From Halopseudomonas maritima (GTDB lineage: Bacteria > Pseudomonadota > Gammaproteobacteria > Pseudomonadales > Pseudomonadaceae), in assembly GCF_021545785.1 (NCBI RefSeq), contig NZ_CP079801.1:496001-560000 (forward strand): a stretch of 64,000 nt of DNA. The letters run 5' to 3'. Each line of letters begins with the position of its first letter. Position 1 is the first letter of the stretch. The notes beneath the pieces are model-generated. The model was not told where the DNA came from, did not search any database, and saw nothing but the letters and a program-made list of their open reading frames with translations. A program made the position numbers and the translations under genes. Shown here piece after piece: positions 54,391-63,615 of this stretch.

Positions 54391-55791
54391 ATGTATAAAC
54401 TTACCGCCTTCAAGCCGTACGATATCCGCGGCCAACTCGGCACAGAGCTGAATGAAGATATCGCCTATCGTATCGCCCGCGCCTTCGCGCAATTCCTAAA
54501 GCCCAAACGCATCGTTCTGGGTGGAGACGTCCGTGCCACCTCCCCTGCGCTTAAGGCAGCGCTTGCCAACGGGCTGCGTGATGAAGGGGTAAACGTTCTT
54601 GACCTCGGCTTGGCAGGCACTGAAGAAGTTTATTTCGCCACGTTCCACCTGGGCGTAGATGGCGGTATTGAAGTGACCGCATCGCACAACCCCATCGACT
54701 ACAACGGCTTCAAACTAGTGCGCGAAGGGGCTCGCCCCATCTCTGCAGACACTGGCCTTGCTGCCATTCGCGAAATGGCCGAGGCAAGTACTTACCAGTT
54801 GGTGGACGGTAAAGACCCGACAGTGGCTGAAGCAGCCCGTGGTAACTATGAGCTGGTAGATACCCGCGCAGACTTCGTGAAGCATTTGATGGGCTATATC
54901 GATGCCACCGCTTTTGACCGGCCGCTCAAGCTGGTCGTCAACGGGGGCAACGGCGCTGCGGGTCCTACAGTTGATGCGATTGAAGCGGCCTTCGCCGTCG
55001 CTGGCCTGCCCGTTACCTTTATCAAAATCTGCCACGAGCCAGACGGCACCTTTCCCAACGGCATTCCCAACCCCATTCTGGTCGAGAACCGTGACATTAC
55101 ACGTGACGCCGTGTTGGAGCATGGGGCGGACGCCGGTATCGCCTGGGACGGCGACTTTGACCGCTGCTTCCTGTTTGATGAGCAAGGCCGCTTTATTGAG
55201 GGCTACTACATCGTTGGTCTGCTTGCCGAGGCGTTTCTGCAGAAAGAACAAGGCGCTCGCATCATTCACGACCCGCGCCTGGTCTGGAACACCGTTGAGC
55301 AAGTAGAGAGTAACGGCGGGGTTGCGGTACAAACCAAAGCCGGTCACGCGTTTATCAAAGAGCGCATGCGCAATGAGGATGCCATTTACGGAGGCGAAAT
55401 GAGTGCGCACCACTACTTCCGTGAGTTCGCCTACTGTGACAGCGGCATGATCCCTTGGCTGCTGATTGCTGAGCTGATGTGCCGCAAGGGGCTACCTCTG
55501 TCAGCCTTGGTCGGCGAACGCATTGCGCGCTTCCCGTCCTCTGGCGAAATCAACCTGAAGGTGAACAACGCTCCGGCCGTGCTTAAGGCCATTGAGTCCC
55601 AATACGCCAAAGACGCTTTAAGTGTTGATCACACCGATGGGGTAAGCATCGAGTTTGCTGAATGGCGCTTCAACCTGCGCGCCTCCAATACCGAACCGGT
55701 TATTCGCCTAAACGTAGAGAGCCGCGCTGACCAAGCCTTGATGGAGCAGCAGACCAAGCAACTTCTGGACGACATCAACGCGTTATCCTGA
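54391..55791 (+). CDS. manB: Phosphomannomutase/phosphoglucomutase (ManB/CpsG type)
   Basis: This 466-residue alpha-D-phosphohexomutase interconverts hexose 6- and 1-phosphates. The catalytic phosphoserine motif TASHNPIDYNGFK lies near residue 95, the metal loop DGDFDRCF near residue 250, the sugar-binding GGEMSAHHYF near residue 330 and the phosphate loop RASNTEPVIRLN near the end. Codon use returns to GC-rich. mannose-1-phosphate guanylyltransferase is not in the window, so glucose-1-phosphate supply for GalU is as likely as GDP-mannose. Confidence 0.93.
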   Translation: MYKLTAFKPYDIRGQLGTELNEDIAYRIARAFAQFLKPKRIVLGGDVRATSPALKAALANGLRDEGVNVLDLGLAGTEEVYFATFHLGVDGGIEVTASHNPIDYNGFKLVREGARPISADTGLAAIREMAEASTYQLVDGKDPTVAEAARGNYELVDTRADFVKHLMGYIDATAFDRPLKLVVNGGNGAAGPTVDAIEAAFAVAGLPVTFIKICHEPDGTFPNGIPNPILVENRDITRDAVLEHGADAGIAWDGDFDRCFLFDEQGRFIEGYYIVGLLAEAFLQKEQGARIIHDPRLVWNTVEQVESNGGVAVQTKAGHAFIKERMRNEDAIYGGEMSAHHYFREFAYCDSGMIPWLLIAELMCRKGLPLSALVGERIARFPSSGEINLKVNNAPAVLKAIESQYAKDALSVDHTDGVSIEFAEWRFNLRASNTEPVIRLNVESRADQALMEQQTKQLLDDINALS

Positions 55792-55856
55792 TCCACCGAC
55801 GCACTTCCGCCAGGGCAGGGATCGGCGCCACGCGAGGGTCGATCTCTGCGATACTA

Positions 55857-55872
55857 TGTGACTTGTGTCACA
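55857..55872. promoter_or_regulatory. Perfect CRP/Vfr consensus site
   Basis: TGTGA-CTTGTG-TCACA is an exact TGTGA-N6-TCACA palindrome in the 206-bp gap between manB and the initiating transferase gene. Its centre is 133 bp before that start codon. In Pseudomonas this site is bound by Vfr. It suggests a second, cAMP-linked promoter for wcaJ-galE. Confidence 0.7.
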
Positions 55873-55997
55873 GGCACGCCGTATTGCTTTGAACTGCTAG
55901 TCCTAATCCGTATCGAGTGAATCACTGCACTCCACCGCCCCCAAGCAGATCATGCCCGACAGTGTCTCAAGACGTTTTGCATTCCCAGGAATAGATC

Positions 55998-57413
55998 ATG
56001 CCGCCTAACCAGAACGGAATCATCCGCTCCCACGAACCGATGCTCGCGGTCATGCACCGCTGGTTGGATCTCATCGTCATCGCCAGTGCACTCTTCCTGG
56101 TGCTCTGGTTTCAGGAAACCACCCTGCATCGAGATCACTGGATCAGTCTGCTGATCACACTCTTTCTGTTTTACCTCATCAACGACTTTAGCCATCTTTA
56201 CGGCTCATGGCGCGGTGAACACTCCCTGCGCGAGCTGCGCCAGGTCGGCAGCAACTGGGCAGCAGCGTTTGCCGCAGCCTTTGTTACCGACTACTTCTTT
56301 TTCCAGAACACCCGACTGCCGGACATGGATAAACTGGCGTGGTTGGCACTGGGCCTAGTCAGTCTTTGGGGCTACCGGGTGCTGCTGCGCCGTATCATGC
56401 GTCACCTGCGCAGTCACGGCTATAACACGCGCTCGGTCGCTATCGTTGGCGCCGGTGAGCTGGGGCAGCGCTTGGCCAACAACATCGTCAGCACGCCCTG
56501 GATGGGCCTGAATCTGATGGGTTTTTATGATGACAAAACCAGCAGCCCAATCGCCTTGGCCGGCACCAGCATCGCCATGCCGATCAATGGCGACATGCAA
56601 ACCCTGATCGACGATGCCAAGGGCGGCCTGATCGACAAGATCTATATCACCCTGCCGATGCGTGCAGAGCTGAAAATCAAGTGGCTGCTGGACGAGCTGA
56701 GCGACAGTACCGCGTCGGTTTATTTGATACCCGACGTATTCGTCTTCGACCTGCTGCACGCGCGCAGTGAGTCCATCAATGGCCTGCCCAGCATCAGTAT
56801 CTTTGACACGCCAATGGATGGTGCCAACCGGATCGTTAAGCGCATCGAGGATATTGTTCTTTCAACCCTGATCCTCACGCTTATTGCCATCCCTATGCTG
56901 ATGATCGCCTTCTGCGTGCGCATGACCTCACCCGGCCCGGCGCTGTTCCGCCAGAAGCGCTACGGCATCGACGGCAAGTCCATCGAGGTTTGGAAGTTCC
57001 GCAGCATGAGGGTGATGGAGAACGGCTCCAAGGTCACCCAGGCAACCCGCGGTGATAGCCGCATAACGCCCTTTGGCGCCTTTCTGCGTCGCACCTCGCT
57101 GGATGAACTGCCGCAATTCATCAATGTGCTGCGTGGCGAAATGTCCATCGTCGGCCCACGCCCGCACGCTATTGCGCACAATGAGGAGTACCGCAAGATC
57201 ATCAGCGGCTACATGCTGCGCCACAAGGTCAAACCGGGTATTACAGGCTGGGCGCAGATCAACGGGTGGCGCGGAGAAACAGACACCGTCGACAAGATGG
57301 AGAAGCGCATCGAGTATGATCTGGACTACATTCGTAATTGGTCGCTATTTCTGGATTTGAAAATCGTCTTCCTGACCGTATTCAAAGGATTTATCAACAA
57401 GAATGCTTACTGA
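55998..57413 (+). CDS. wcaJ: Undecaprenyl-phosphate sugar phosphotransferase (WcaJ/PssY type)
   Basis: This 471-residue polyisoprenyl-phosphate hexose-1-phosphate transferase starts the repeat unit by moving a sugar-1-phosphate, usually glucose or galactose, to undecaprenyl phosphate. Four N-terminal helices (residues about 22-130) are followed by a Rossmann-like domain (VAIVGAGELGQRLANNI). Near residue 290 comes the last membrane helix of the catalytic domain, which carries VWKFRSMRV, SLDELPQFINVLRGEMSIVGPRPH and KPGITGWAQINGWRG. Its stop overlaps galE by 11 bp. Confidence 0.94.
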   Translation: MPPNQNGIIRSHEPMLAVMHRWLDLIVIASALFLVLWFQETTLHRDHWISLLITLFLFYLINDFSHLYGSWRGEHSLRELRQVGSNWAAAFAAAFVTDYFFFQNTRLPDMDKLAWLALGLVSLWGYRVLLRRIMRHLRSHGYNTRSVAIVGAGELGQRLANNIVSTPWMGLNLMGFYDDKTSSPIALAGTSIAMPINGDMQTLIDDAKGGLIDKIYITLPMRAELKIKWLLDELSDSTASVYLIPDVFVFDLLHARSESINGLPSISIFDTPMDGANRIVKRIEDIVLSTLILTLIAIPMLMIAFCVRMTSPGPALFRQKRYGIDGKSIEVWKFRSMRVMENGSKVTQATRGDSRITPFGAFLRRTSLDELPQFINVLRGEMSIVGPRPHAIAHNEEYRKIISGYMLRHKVKPGITGWAQINGWRGETDTVDKMEKRIEYDLDYIRNWSLFLDLKIVFLTVFKGFINKNAY

Positions 57414-58440
57414 CGCTTCCTCCCCTGCCCGCATTCTCGTCACCGGCGGCGCTGGTTATATTGGCACCCATACCTGCATTCAATTGCTGGATGCCGGCTA
57501 TCAACTACTGGTGCTGGATAACTTCAGCAATAGCTCACCTGAGGCGTTGCGCCGCGTAAAGGCGATCACAGGTATTGAGGTGCCTTGCGTCCAAGGCGAT
57601 ATCAATGATGCTGCGCTGCTGGATAGCCTCTTTACGCAGCACACCATTGATGCGGTGATTCACTTTGCCGGCCTAAAAGCCGTGGGTGAGTCGGTTGCGC
57701 AACCTTTGCGTTACTACCACAACAACGTAAGCGGCACCGTTACCCTGTGCCAGGCGATGCAACGTGCAGGCGTATTCAACCTGGTGTTCAGCTCGTCCGC
57801 CACCGTTTACGGCGATCCAGCCTCGCTCCCCATTCGCGAAGACTTCCCTACCAGTGCGACCAACCCCTATGGTCGCTCCAAACTGATCATTGAAGAGATT
57901 CTGGGCGATCTGTACACCTCCGACCCGCGCTGGAACATCGCGTTGCTGCGCTACTTCAACCCGGTTGGCGCCCATCCAAGCGGGCTAATTGGTGAAGACC
58001 CAAGCGATATCCCCAACAACCTGATGCCCTACATTGCGCAGGTCGCTGTTGGACGTCGTGAGCAGTTGAGTGTGTTCGGTAGCGACTACCCAACCCTGGA
58101 TGGCACAGGCGTGCGTGACTATATCCATGTGATGGACTTGGCAGATGGGCACGTCAAGGCCCTGACTTGGCTAAAACAAAGTCTGGGTATCAAAGCCTTT
58201 AACCTGGGTACGGGGCGCGGTTATTCCGTGCTGGAAATGCTCAAGGCTTTTGAACAGGCTTGTGGCAAGACGTTGGCATATGAGTTGGTAGCCCGGCGCC
58301 CAGGTGACGTAGCCAGCTGCTATGCGGACCCGGCGCTAGCCAAGCAGGAGCTGGGTTGGACAGCCACCTTGGGTATTGAAGCCATGTGCACCGACAGCTG
58401 GCGCTGGCAGTCACAAAACCCGGATGGGTATAGAAGCTGA
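57403..58440 (+). CDS. galE: UDP-glucose 4-epimerase
   Basis: GalE (345 residues) interconverts UDP-glucose and UDP-galactose, and possibly their N-acetyl forms. The NAD motif VTGGAGYIGTHTC lies near residue 11. The catalytic SSSATVYG and YGRSK (Tyr, Lys) elements are near residues 130-160. Overlap with wcaJ shows a shared transcript and suggests galactose in the repeat unit. Confidence 0.95.
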   Translation: MLTDASSPARILVTGGAGYIGTHTCIQLLDAGYQLLVLDNFSNSSPEALRRVKAITGIEVPCVQGDINDAALLDSLFTQHTIDAVIHFAGLKAVGESVAQPLRYYHNNVSGTVTLCQAMQRAGVFNLVFSSSATVYGDPASLPIREDFPTSATNPYGRSKLIIEEILGDLYTSDPRWNIALLRYFNPVGAHPSGLIGEDPSDIPNNLMPYIAQVAVGRREQLSVFGSDYPTLDGTGVRDYIHVMDLADGHVKALTWLKQSLGIKAFNLGTGRGYSVLEMLKAFEQACGKTLAYELVARRPGDVASCYADPALAKQELGWTATLGIEAMCTDSWRWQSQNPDGYRS

Positions 58441-58495
58441 CCCTCAGAAGCCCAGTCCAGGGCTTACTAGCCCTCTAGCCACGATTGCGCCCGGC

Positions 58496-58521
58496 AGGGT
58501 GAAAAAACAACTTTTCACCCT
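58496..58521. terminator. Bidirectional hairpin between galE and pgi
   Basis: AGGGTGAAAA (58496-58505) pairs with TTTTCACCCT (58512-58521) over a 6-nt loop between convergent genes. A/T runs lie inside the stem, not behind it, so it is weaker than a textbook terminator. Confidence 0.6.
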
Positions 58522-58532
58522 AGCACGCGCCC

Positions 58533-60197
58533 CTATTGAGCCTTGATAAAATCGATCAGCCCGAGAGTGGAGCTATCCAGCGCCCCTGGGCCATCTTCTC
58601 CGCGAATAACGCTCAAGGTTTCAGTGGCGATCTTTTTACCCATCTCAACGCCCCACTGATCGAAGGGGTTGATGCCCCAGATCACCGCCTGAGCAAATAC
58701 CTTGTTCTCATAGGCGGCAATCATGGCGCCAAGGCTTACGGGGCTCAGCTCTTTCAGCAGCAAGGTGGAACTCGGCTGATTACCGCGATAACGCTTGTAA
58801 TGCGGTAACTCGCCCTCGCCTTCCAATGCCGCCTCGCCCAGGGCCAGCAGGCGCGACTGCGCCAGACAGTTGGCCAGGGCCAGCTCGTGCTGCCTGACCA
58901 GCTCCTCGGCATCTGCCGTGTGCCGCGCCTCATGGTAGCGCAGAGCTGGCGCAATAAAGTCGCAGGTTACGACCTCGGTCCCTTGATGCAGCAACTGGTA
59001 AAACGCGTGCTGCGCATTTGGGCCAACCTCGCCCCAGAGTACCGGACAGGTGTGCAACTGCACCTGCTCACCATCACGGTTGACCGACTTGCCGTTGGAT
59101 TCCATTTCCAGCTGTTCAAGGTAGGCAGGCAGTTTTTCCAGACGCCCATCGTAGGGCAATATGGCGTGGGCGTTGATGCCCAGGCAGTTGGTGTTCCACA
59201 CACCAATCAGCGCCATCAATACGGGCAAGTTGCTTTCCCAGGGCGCCGCGCGGAAGTGTTCATCCATCAGGTGGGCGCCGGCCAGCAATTGGCGGAAGCC
59301 CTTCATACCTATGCGTAGCGCGATCGGCAAACCGATGCACGACCATAACGAGTAACGCCCGCCCACCCAGTCCCATATCTGCAGCTGGTTCTCCCGGTGG
59401 ATGCCCCACTCGCTCATTTTGTCCGGCTTGGACGAGACACCGATAAAGTGGCAGTGCATCAGGCCTGCGCACTTGCCCAGCGAGCGCTCCAGCCAAGCCA
59501 GCGCCGTATTGGCGTTGTACAAGGTATCGACAGTGGTAAAAGATTTGGAGGAGACGATAAACAGGGTGTTCTGCGGGCGCAGTTGCTGCAGCAGTTGCGC
59601 CATCTGGCTGCCGTCCATGGAAGACGCAAAGTGGATACCCAGAAACCCTGCCTTTTTCAGCGCAAAGTCGTTCAGCGCACGGCTAACCATCAGCGGGCCA
59701 AGGTCAGAGCCGCCAACCCCGATGTTGACCACATCGGTGATCACCTCACCCGTCATACCCCGCCATTGGCCACTATGGATCTTGTCTACCATGGCAGCCA
59801 TGCGGTCGAGCTGGGATTGCACATCGGAATAAACGCCCTCAACGGGCTCTTTCAGCTCCGTGTCCGCGGGTACCCGCAGCGCCCAGTGCATGGCGGACCG
59901 TTGCTCGGTATTGTTAACCGTCTCAGCATTGAACAGCCGACCAATCCAGCCACGCAGATCAGCGCTATCAGCAAGGGCAAACAGCTTCTCCAGCGCCAGG
60001 GCATCTACACGTTGCTTGCTGTAATCCAGCAATAGGGGGCCTGCTGCGACGTTAAAGCCAGCAAAGCGCTGATCATCGGTACGAAACAACTCCGCCAGGT
60101 GCAGTGGACGCAGGCGCTCTGCCTGCGTATTCAGCTCGGCCCAAGCCTGTTGCTCAGCCTCTGTACCCGTATCGGGAATGGCTTTAAAAGCGTTCAT
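58533..60197 (-). CDS. pgi: Glucose-6-phosphate isomerase
   Basis: Pgi (554 residues) interconverts glucose-6-phosphate and fructose-6-phosphate. The signatures VNIGVGGSDLGPLMVSRAL, FIVSSKSFTTVDTL, GGRYSLWSCIGLPIAL and the C-terminal NPFDQWGVEMGKKIA are complete. It supplies fructose-6-phosphate for both GlmS copies. It is transcribed toward galE and lies behind the ugd-like gene by 18 bp on the same strand, in the order rfaH, galU, ugd-like, pgi. Confidence 0.96.
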   Translation of the reverse strand: MNAFKAIPDTGTEAEQQAWAELNTQAERLRPLHLAELFRTDDQRFAGFNVAAGPLLLDYSKQRVDALALEKLFALADSADLRGWIGRLFNAETVNNTEQRSAMHWALRVPADTELKEPVEGVYSDVQSQLDRMAAMVDKIHSGQWRGMTGEVITDVVNIGVGGSDLGPLMVSRALNDFALKKAGFLGIHFASSMDGSQMAQLLQQLRPQNTLFIVSSKSFTTVDTLYNANTALAWLERSLGKCAGLMHCHFIGVSSKPDKMSEWGIHRENQLQIWDWVGGRYSLWSCIGLPIALRIGMKGFRQLLAGAHLMDEHFRAAPWESNLPVLMALIGVWNTNCLGINAHAILPYDGRLEKLPAYLEQLEMESNGKSVNRDGEQVQLHTCPVLWGEVGPNAQHAFYQLLHQGTEVVTCDFIAPALRYHEARHTADAEELVRQHELALANCLAQSRLLALGEAALEGEGELPHYKRYRGNQPSSTLLLKELSPVSLGAMIAAYENKVFAQAVIWGINPFDQWGVEMGKKIATETLSVIRGEDGPGALDSSTLGLIDFIKAQ

Positions 60198-60215
60198 ATT
60201 GGCATCCCTGCGGGC

Positions 60216-61502
60216 TTAACGCCCCACTCCGTAATAGGTAAAACCGTGCTCGCGCATATAGGCCGGATCATACATATTGCGGCCGTCAAAAATGACCGGT
60301 TGCTTCATGCCTTTACGCAGACGGTCCAGGTCAGGACTCCAGTAGGCCTTCCATTGAGTGAGCACCAAGAGGGCATCTGCACCATCCACCGCCGCATAGG
60401 GATGGCTCGCGTAGTGCAAGCCGGGGTGATGCCCAAAGCGCTCCAGCAGTGCCGGCAGCGCTTCTGGGTCGTGCACGCGCGCCTTGGCTCCCTGCGCCCA
60501 GAGCGCTTCGAGAATGCGAATAATGGGAGCGTTATCGATGCGCCCGGTTTCCGGTTTGAAGGCAGCCCCCCAGATGGCGATAGTGCGGCCCTTGAGGTCT
60601 GTTTGATAGTGCTGCCAAAGTCGACGGAACAGGTATTCCTTTTGGCGCTCGTTGATCTCGATGACCTGGTTCAGCAACGATGAGCCAACACCAGAGGCGT
60701 TCAGGGTATCTACCAGGTTGATCACGTTGGTCGAGAACCCTGGGCCGCCAAAGCCGACACCGGGATAGAGGTAGGCAGGGCCAATGCGCGGATCGGCAGC
60801 CACACCCTGGCGTACGTTCTCGATATCAATGCCCAGCGAGTCGGCCAGGTTGGCCATGTCGTTCATAAAGCTGATACGCGTAACCAGCATCCCGGTGATG
60901 GCCAGTTTGGTAAATTCTGCCTCGCGAGGACTCATTACCAGAAAGTGATCGCGGTCACGATTGAACGGACGAAAAATCTCTTTTACCAGCAACTCGGCGT
61001 GCCCGTCGCTGCAGCCGAGGATAATCTGCGGCGGCTTGAGCATGCCATCGAGCGCCGTCCCCTCTTGCAGAAAGTCAGGCAGCGCAACCACTGAGCGCCG
61101 GGCAGTCCCGCCATTAGTGCGCAGCAGCGTTTCCAGATGCTCGGTAAAACCCACAGCAAAGGGGCTTTGGTTGACCACCAGCCATGCGCGCTCCGGAATC
61201 TGCGCCAGGCGACCGACAATCTTCTCCGCCAAAGCCGCTTCACTGGTATCCAACGCCAGGAACACTGCCCGGCTTTCGGCGCCGGGTAATCCCTCAAAAT
61301 CGCCGTAAACAAGGCGCCCAGAGGTGTGGCAATCGCTGATCAGGCGCCGCAGCCCCGGCTCACTGTAGGCGGCCTTGTTGGCGATAATTTGCTGCCGCAC
61401 ACGCCCGTGCGGCATACGCAGCACAACGTTATGCCCAGTCGAGGCAAAGCTGCTTGCTGTCACCAACGCAGAAAGTGTGTCGCCATAAAGATCGATATGC
61501 AC
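60216..61502 (-). CDS. Degenerate UDP-glucose dehydrogenase homologue, probably not a dehydrogenase
   Basis: This 428-residue protein aligns over its whole length with UDP-glucose 6-dehydrogenases (for example REAEFTKLAITGM, ISFMNDMANLADSLGIDIENV, IAIWGAAFKPE, FDGRNMYDPA). Key sites are changed: the Rossmann GxGxxG is GDTLSA (7-12), the STVP threonine is Pro114, and the PEFLKEG Glu and Lys are Asp143 and Gln146. The active-site Asn is Thr203, and GGSCFPKD is GGPGFSTN, losing the catalytic Cys (Gly255). Lys199 is kept. The frame is intact and sits 15 bp after galU, so it is expressed and probably has a sugar-nucleotide-binding or regulatory role. That role is inference. Confidence 0.85.
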   Translation of the reverse strand: MHIDLYGDTLSALVTASSFASTGHNVVLRMPHGRVRQQIIANKAAYSEPGLRRLISDCHTSGRLVYGDFEGLPGAESRAVFLALDTSEAALAEKIVGRLAQIPERAWLVVNQSPFAVGFTEHLETLLRTNGGTARRSVVALPDFLQEGTALDGMLKPPQIILGCSDGHAELLVKEIFRPFNRDRDHFLVMSPREAEFTKLAITGMLVTRISFMNDMANLADSLGIDIENVRQGVAADPRIGPAYLYPGVGFGGPGFSTNVINLVDTLNASGVGSSLLNQVIEINERQKEYLFRRLWQHYQTDLKGRTIAIWGAAFKPETGRIDNAPIIRILEALWAQGAKARVHDPEALPALLERFGHHPGLHYASHPYAAVDGADALLVLTQWKAYWSPDLDRLRKGMKQPVIFDGRNMYDPAYMREHGFTYYGVGR

Positions 61503-61517
61503 CAGAGCTGCTCCGCG

Positions 61518-62411
61518 TCAGTTGTTACATTGTCGTAGCAGCTCGACAAACTCGGCACCCACCTGCGGATGGCGCTGTGCATAGGCCAAAGTCGCCTGCA
61601 GATACCCAATCTTGCTGCCACAGTCGTAGGTTACGCCCTGCATGCGGTAGGCCTCGACGGCTTCTTCCTGCATGAGCGTGGCAATGGCGTCAGTCAGCTG
61701 AATTTCATTACCTGCGCCGGGGGCGGTATCTGCCAGCAGCTCAAAGATGCGTGCGGGCAAAATGTAACGTCCTACCACAGCAAGGTCTGAGGGTGCATCC
61801 GCCCGCGCGGGCTTCTCCACTACGCCGGTCATTACCTGGCTGGTGCCCGCCGCCGGCGCACTTCCGTCCAACGCAACCACCCCGTATTGCGAGACCTTAT
61901 CCATGGGCACCTGCTCAACCATGATCTGTGCACGCTGACTGGACTGGTACCGCTGCACCATAGCGGCCAAATCAGGAGCAGTGCCGGCCGGCTGCAACTC
62001 GGCATCTACCAGCACATCGGGCAGCATCACCGCGAAGGGTGCATCCCCAACGACTTCGCGCGCGCACATCACGGCGTGGCCCAAACCGAGCGCCTTACCC
62101 TGGCGCACGCTAATCACGCGCACATCGGACGGCAGAATCGACCGCATGACCTGCAATAATTCCTGCTTGCCGCGGCGCTCCAGCTCGGTCTCCAGCTCAT
62201 AATGCACATCAAAGTGGTCTTCGATTGCCCGCTTGGCCGAGTGGTTGACCAATACAATCTGCTTGATGCCAGCACGCACAGCCTCGTCCACTACATATTG
62301 AATGACGGGCTTGTCGACAACCGTGATCATTTCCTTGGGAATAGCCTTGCTGGCGGGGAGAAAGCGAGTGCCGAGACCGGCGACGGGAAGAACGGCTGTT
62401 TTGACTGCCAC
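61518..62411 (-). CDS. galU: UTP-glucose-1-phosphate uridylyltransferase
   Basis: GalU (297 residues) makes UDP-glucose. The nucleotide-binding start AVLPVAGLGTRFLPASKAIPKEM, VDKPVIQYVVDEAVRAGI and the VGRYILPARIFELL region are present. UDP-glucose feeds GalE and the initiating transferase. A functional UDP-glucose dehydrogenase normally follows galU in Pseudomonas; here a degenerate homologue takes that place. Confidence 0.96.
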   Translation of the reverse strand: MAVKTAVLPVAGLGTRFLPASKAIPKEMITVVDKPVIQYVVDEAVRAGIKQIVLVNHSAKRAIEDHFDVHYELETELERRGKQELLQVMRSILPSDVRVISVRQGKALGLGHAVMCAREVVGDAPFAVMLPDVLVDAELQPAGTAPDLAAMVQRYQSSQRAQIMVEQVPMDKVSQYGVVALDGSAPAAGTSQVMTGVVEKPARADAPSDLAVVGRYILPARIFELLADTAPGAGNEIQLTDAIATLMQEEAVEAYRMQGVTYDCGSKIGYLQATLAYAQRHPQVGAEFVELLRQCNN

Positions 62412-62498
62412 AGGAAACTATCCTTTGTCTGTAAACGAAATTCGGGTAGAGCACCGATTAGAACGCTCAGGCGGGTGTAATCTTATCGCTTAAAACTG

Positions 62499-63071
62499 TC
62501 AGGCATATTTCGCGCCAGCCAACCCCGTAGGGTAGCGATCTGTTTGCGCTGAAGGCCTCTGGCCGGAGGCTTTGATAGAGCGCAAAGGCATTTTCAAGTG
62601 CTGCTCTCGATGCAGCAGTGTAAGCAACAAGATGGCGCGCTCATCCCCATCGCTGCGCAGAAAAATAGCCTCTAGCTCGCTAAAAGGGCCTTCGGTGATA
62701 CGAACCGAGTCCCCGCGAGAAAACTGGCAGGCTACCGGTGCTTCAGCTTCGTGAGCATGCAAGTAGTCGATCAAGTCCGATGACACCACAGCGGGCTCGT
62801 TACCAAAGGTCACCAGGCGCGCAACACCACGAGTGGAGCGGATGGAGTACCAGTTGTCTTGCAAACGATCAAGACACACAAACAAGTAACCAGGGAAGAG
62901 AGACTCGACCAGCTCGACCTGCTTGCCGCGCTTGACGTGCAGCGTGCGGCGCTGAGGGCGATAACATGTGAAGGACTGGTTACGTAGATTCTCTTCTGCC
63001 CGCTCATCCTGGCGAGGCTTACATTGAATCAGATACCAGTTGGACGCGCTGTTGACGTTATATCCAGACAT
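62499..63071 (-). CDS. rfaH: Transcription antitermination factor RfaH
   Basis: This 190-residue specialised NusG paralogue is recruited to polymerase at ops sites, suppresses Rho-dependent termination and couples translation. The NGN domain reads WYLIQCKPRQDERAEENL, LFPGYLFVCLD and STRGVARLVTFG. The C-terminal KOW domain has ITEGPFSELEAIFLRSDGDE and ILLLTLLHRE, close to enterobacterial RfaH. A tail of some 20 residues extends past the usual end. ATG 63071 is used; a longer reading to 63158 lacks similarity. A perfect ops site lies in the operon leader at 42050. Confidence 0.93.
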   Translation of the reverse strand: MSGYNVNSASNWYLIQCKPRQDERAEENLRNQSFTCYRPQRRTLHVKRGKQVELVESLFPGYLFVCLDRLQDNWYSIRSTRGVARLVTFGNEPAVVSSDLIDYLHAHEAEAPVACQFSRGDSVRITEGPFSELEAIFLRSDGDERAILLLTLLHREQHLKMPLRSIKASGQRPSAQTDRYPTGLAGAKYA

Positions 63072-63502
63072 CCTGTCACCCGAGCGATGCCTAGCGTCGC
63101 TTTCAACTAAACACGATGATTTGGCCCTCGCCTGGCGCATGATGACGTCACCTCGCACTCTCTGGTAAGGACTGCTGCGCCATCATAGCCACCACCCAGC
63201 CAACCGGACAAGACTTGACTACCAGGGCAACACATGGTCTCAGCGAGCCAAACCACTCATAACCTGGCGCACAGAGACAGTCCAATCTATTGATCGCCCA
63301 CTCCAAAACCCATGAGCACTGTCTCAGACTGACAACAGACAGACAGCTTTTACGCCACGCCAGCCTTGTATTTGCGACGAGACTCGCAAAATAAACCACA
63401 ATGCTCAGACGATTTTCTGTCACAAAACCGACTTGCCAGCCCACTAAAGTAGGCCTGCCGCAGAGGCCTCCCTGACCGGCGCGACACGGGCCGGGAGCAC
63501 GC
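63072..63502. other. Gene-free region upstream of rfaH
   Basis: I can support no gene in this stretch. It must contain the rfaH promoter on the minus strand, which I could not place. Minus-strand open frames here carry no recognisable motif. Confidence 0.4.
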
Positions 63503-63519
63503 ATCAGGATTGTCCTGAT
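63503..63519. promoter_or_regulatory. Palindromic operator-like site upstream of the YjbE-like gene
   Basis: ATCAGGA-TTG-TCCTGAT has perfect 7-bp arms and lies 32 bp before the -35 of the promoter at 63552. It is well placed for an activator. I do not recognise the cognate regulator. Confidence 0.4.
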
Positions 63520-63551
63520 TGCACTTGCGCAACAAGGCTCTGTTCTGGGGG

Positions 63552-63579
63552 TTTTCATTCAACTCCATCTGCGTATAAT
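63552..63579 (+). promoter_or_regulatory. Sigma-70 promoter of the YjbE-like gene
   Basis: TATAAT at 63574-63579 is a perfect -10, with TTTTCA (63552-63557) as a -35 at 16-bp spacing. The start codon follows 36 bp downstream with AAGGAG as ribosome site. Confidence 0.65.
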
Positions 63580-63615
63580 CATGGTCGTATTTCCCACGTA
63601 ACAAGGAGACGAGTT

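Noticed and set aside
63148..63558. 136-codon minus-strand open frame upstream of rfaH
   Set aside because: Cys/Trp-rich random-looking sequence, overlaps the promoter region, no motif or ribosome site.
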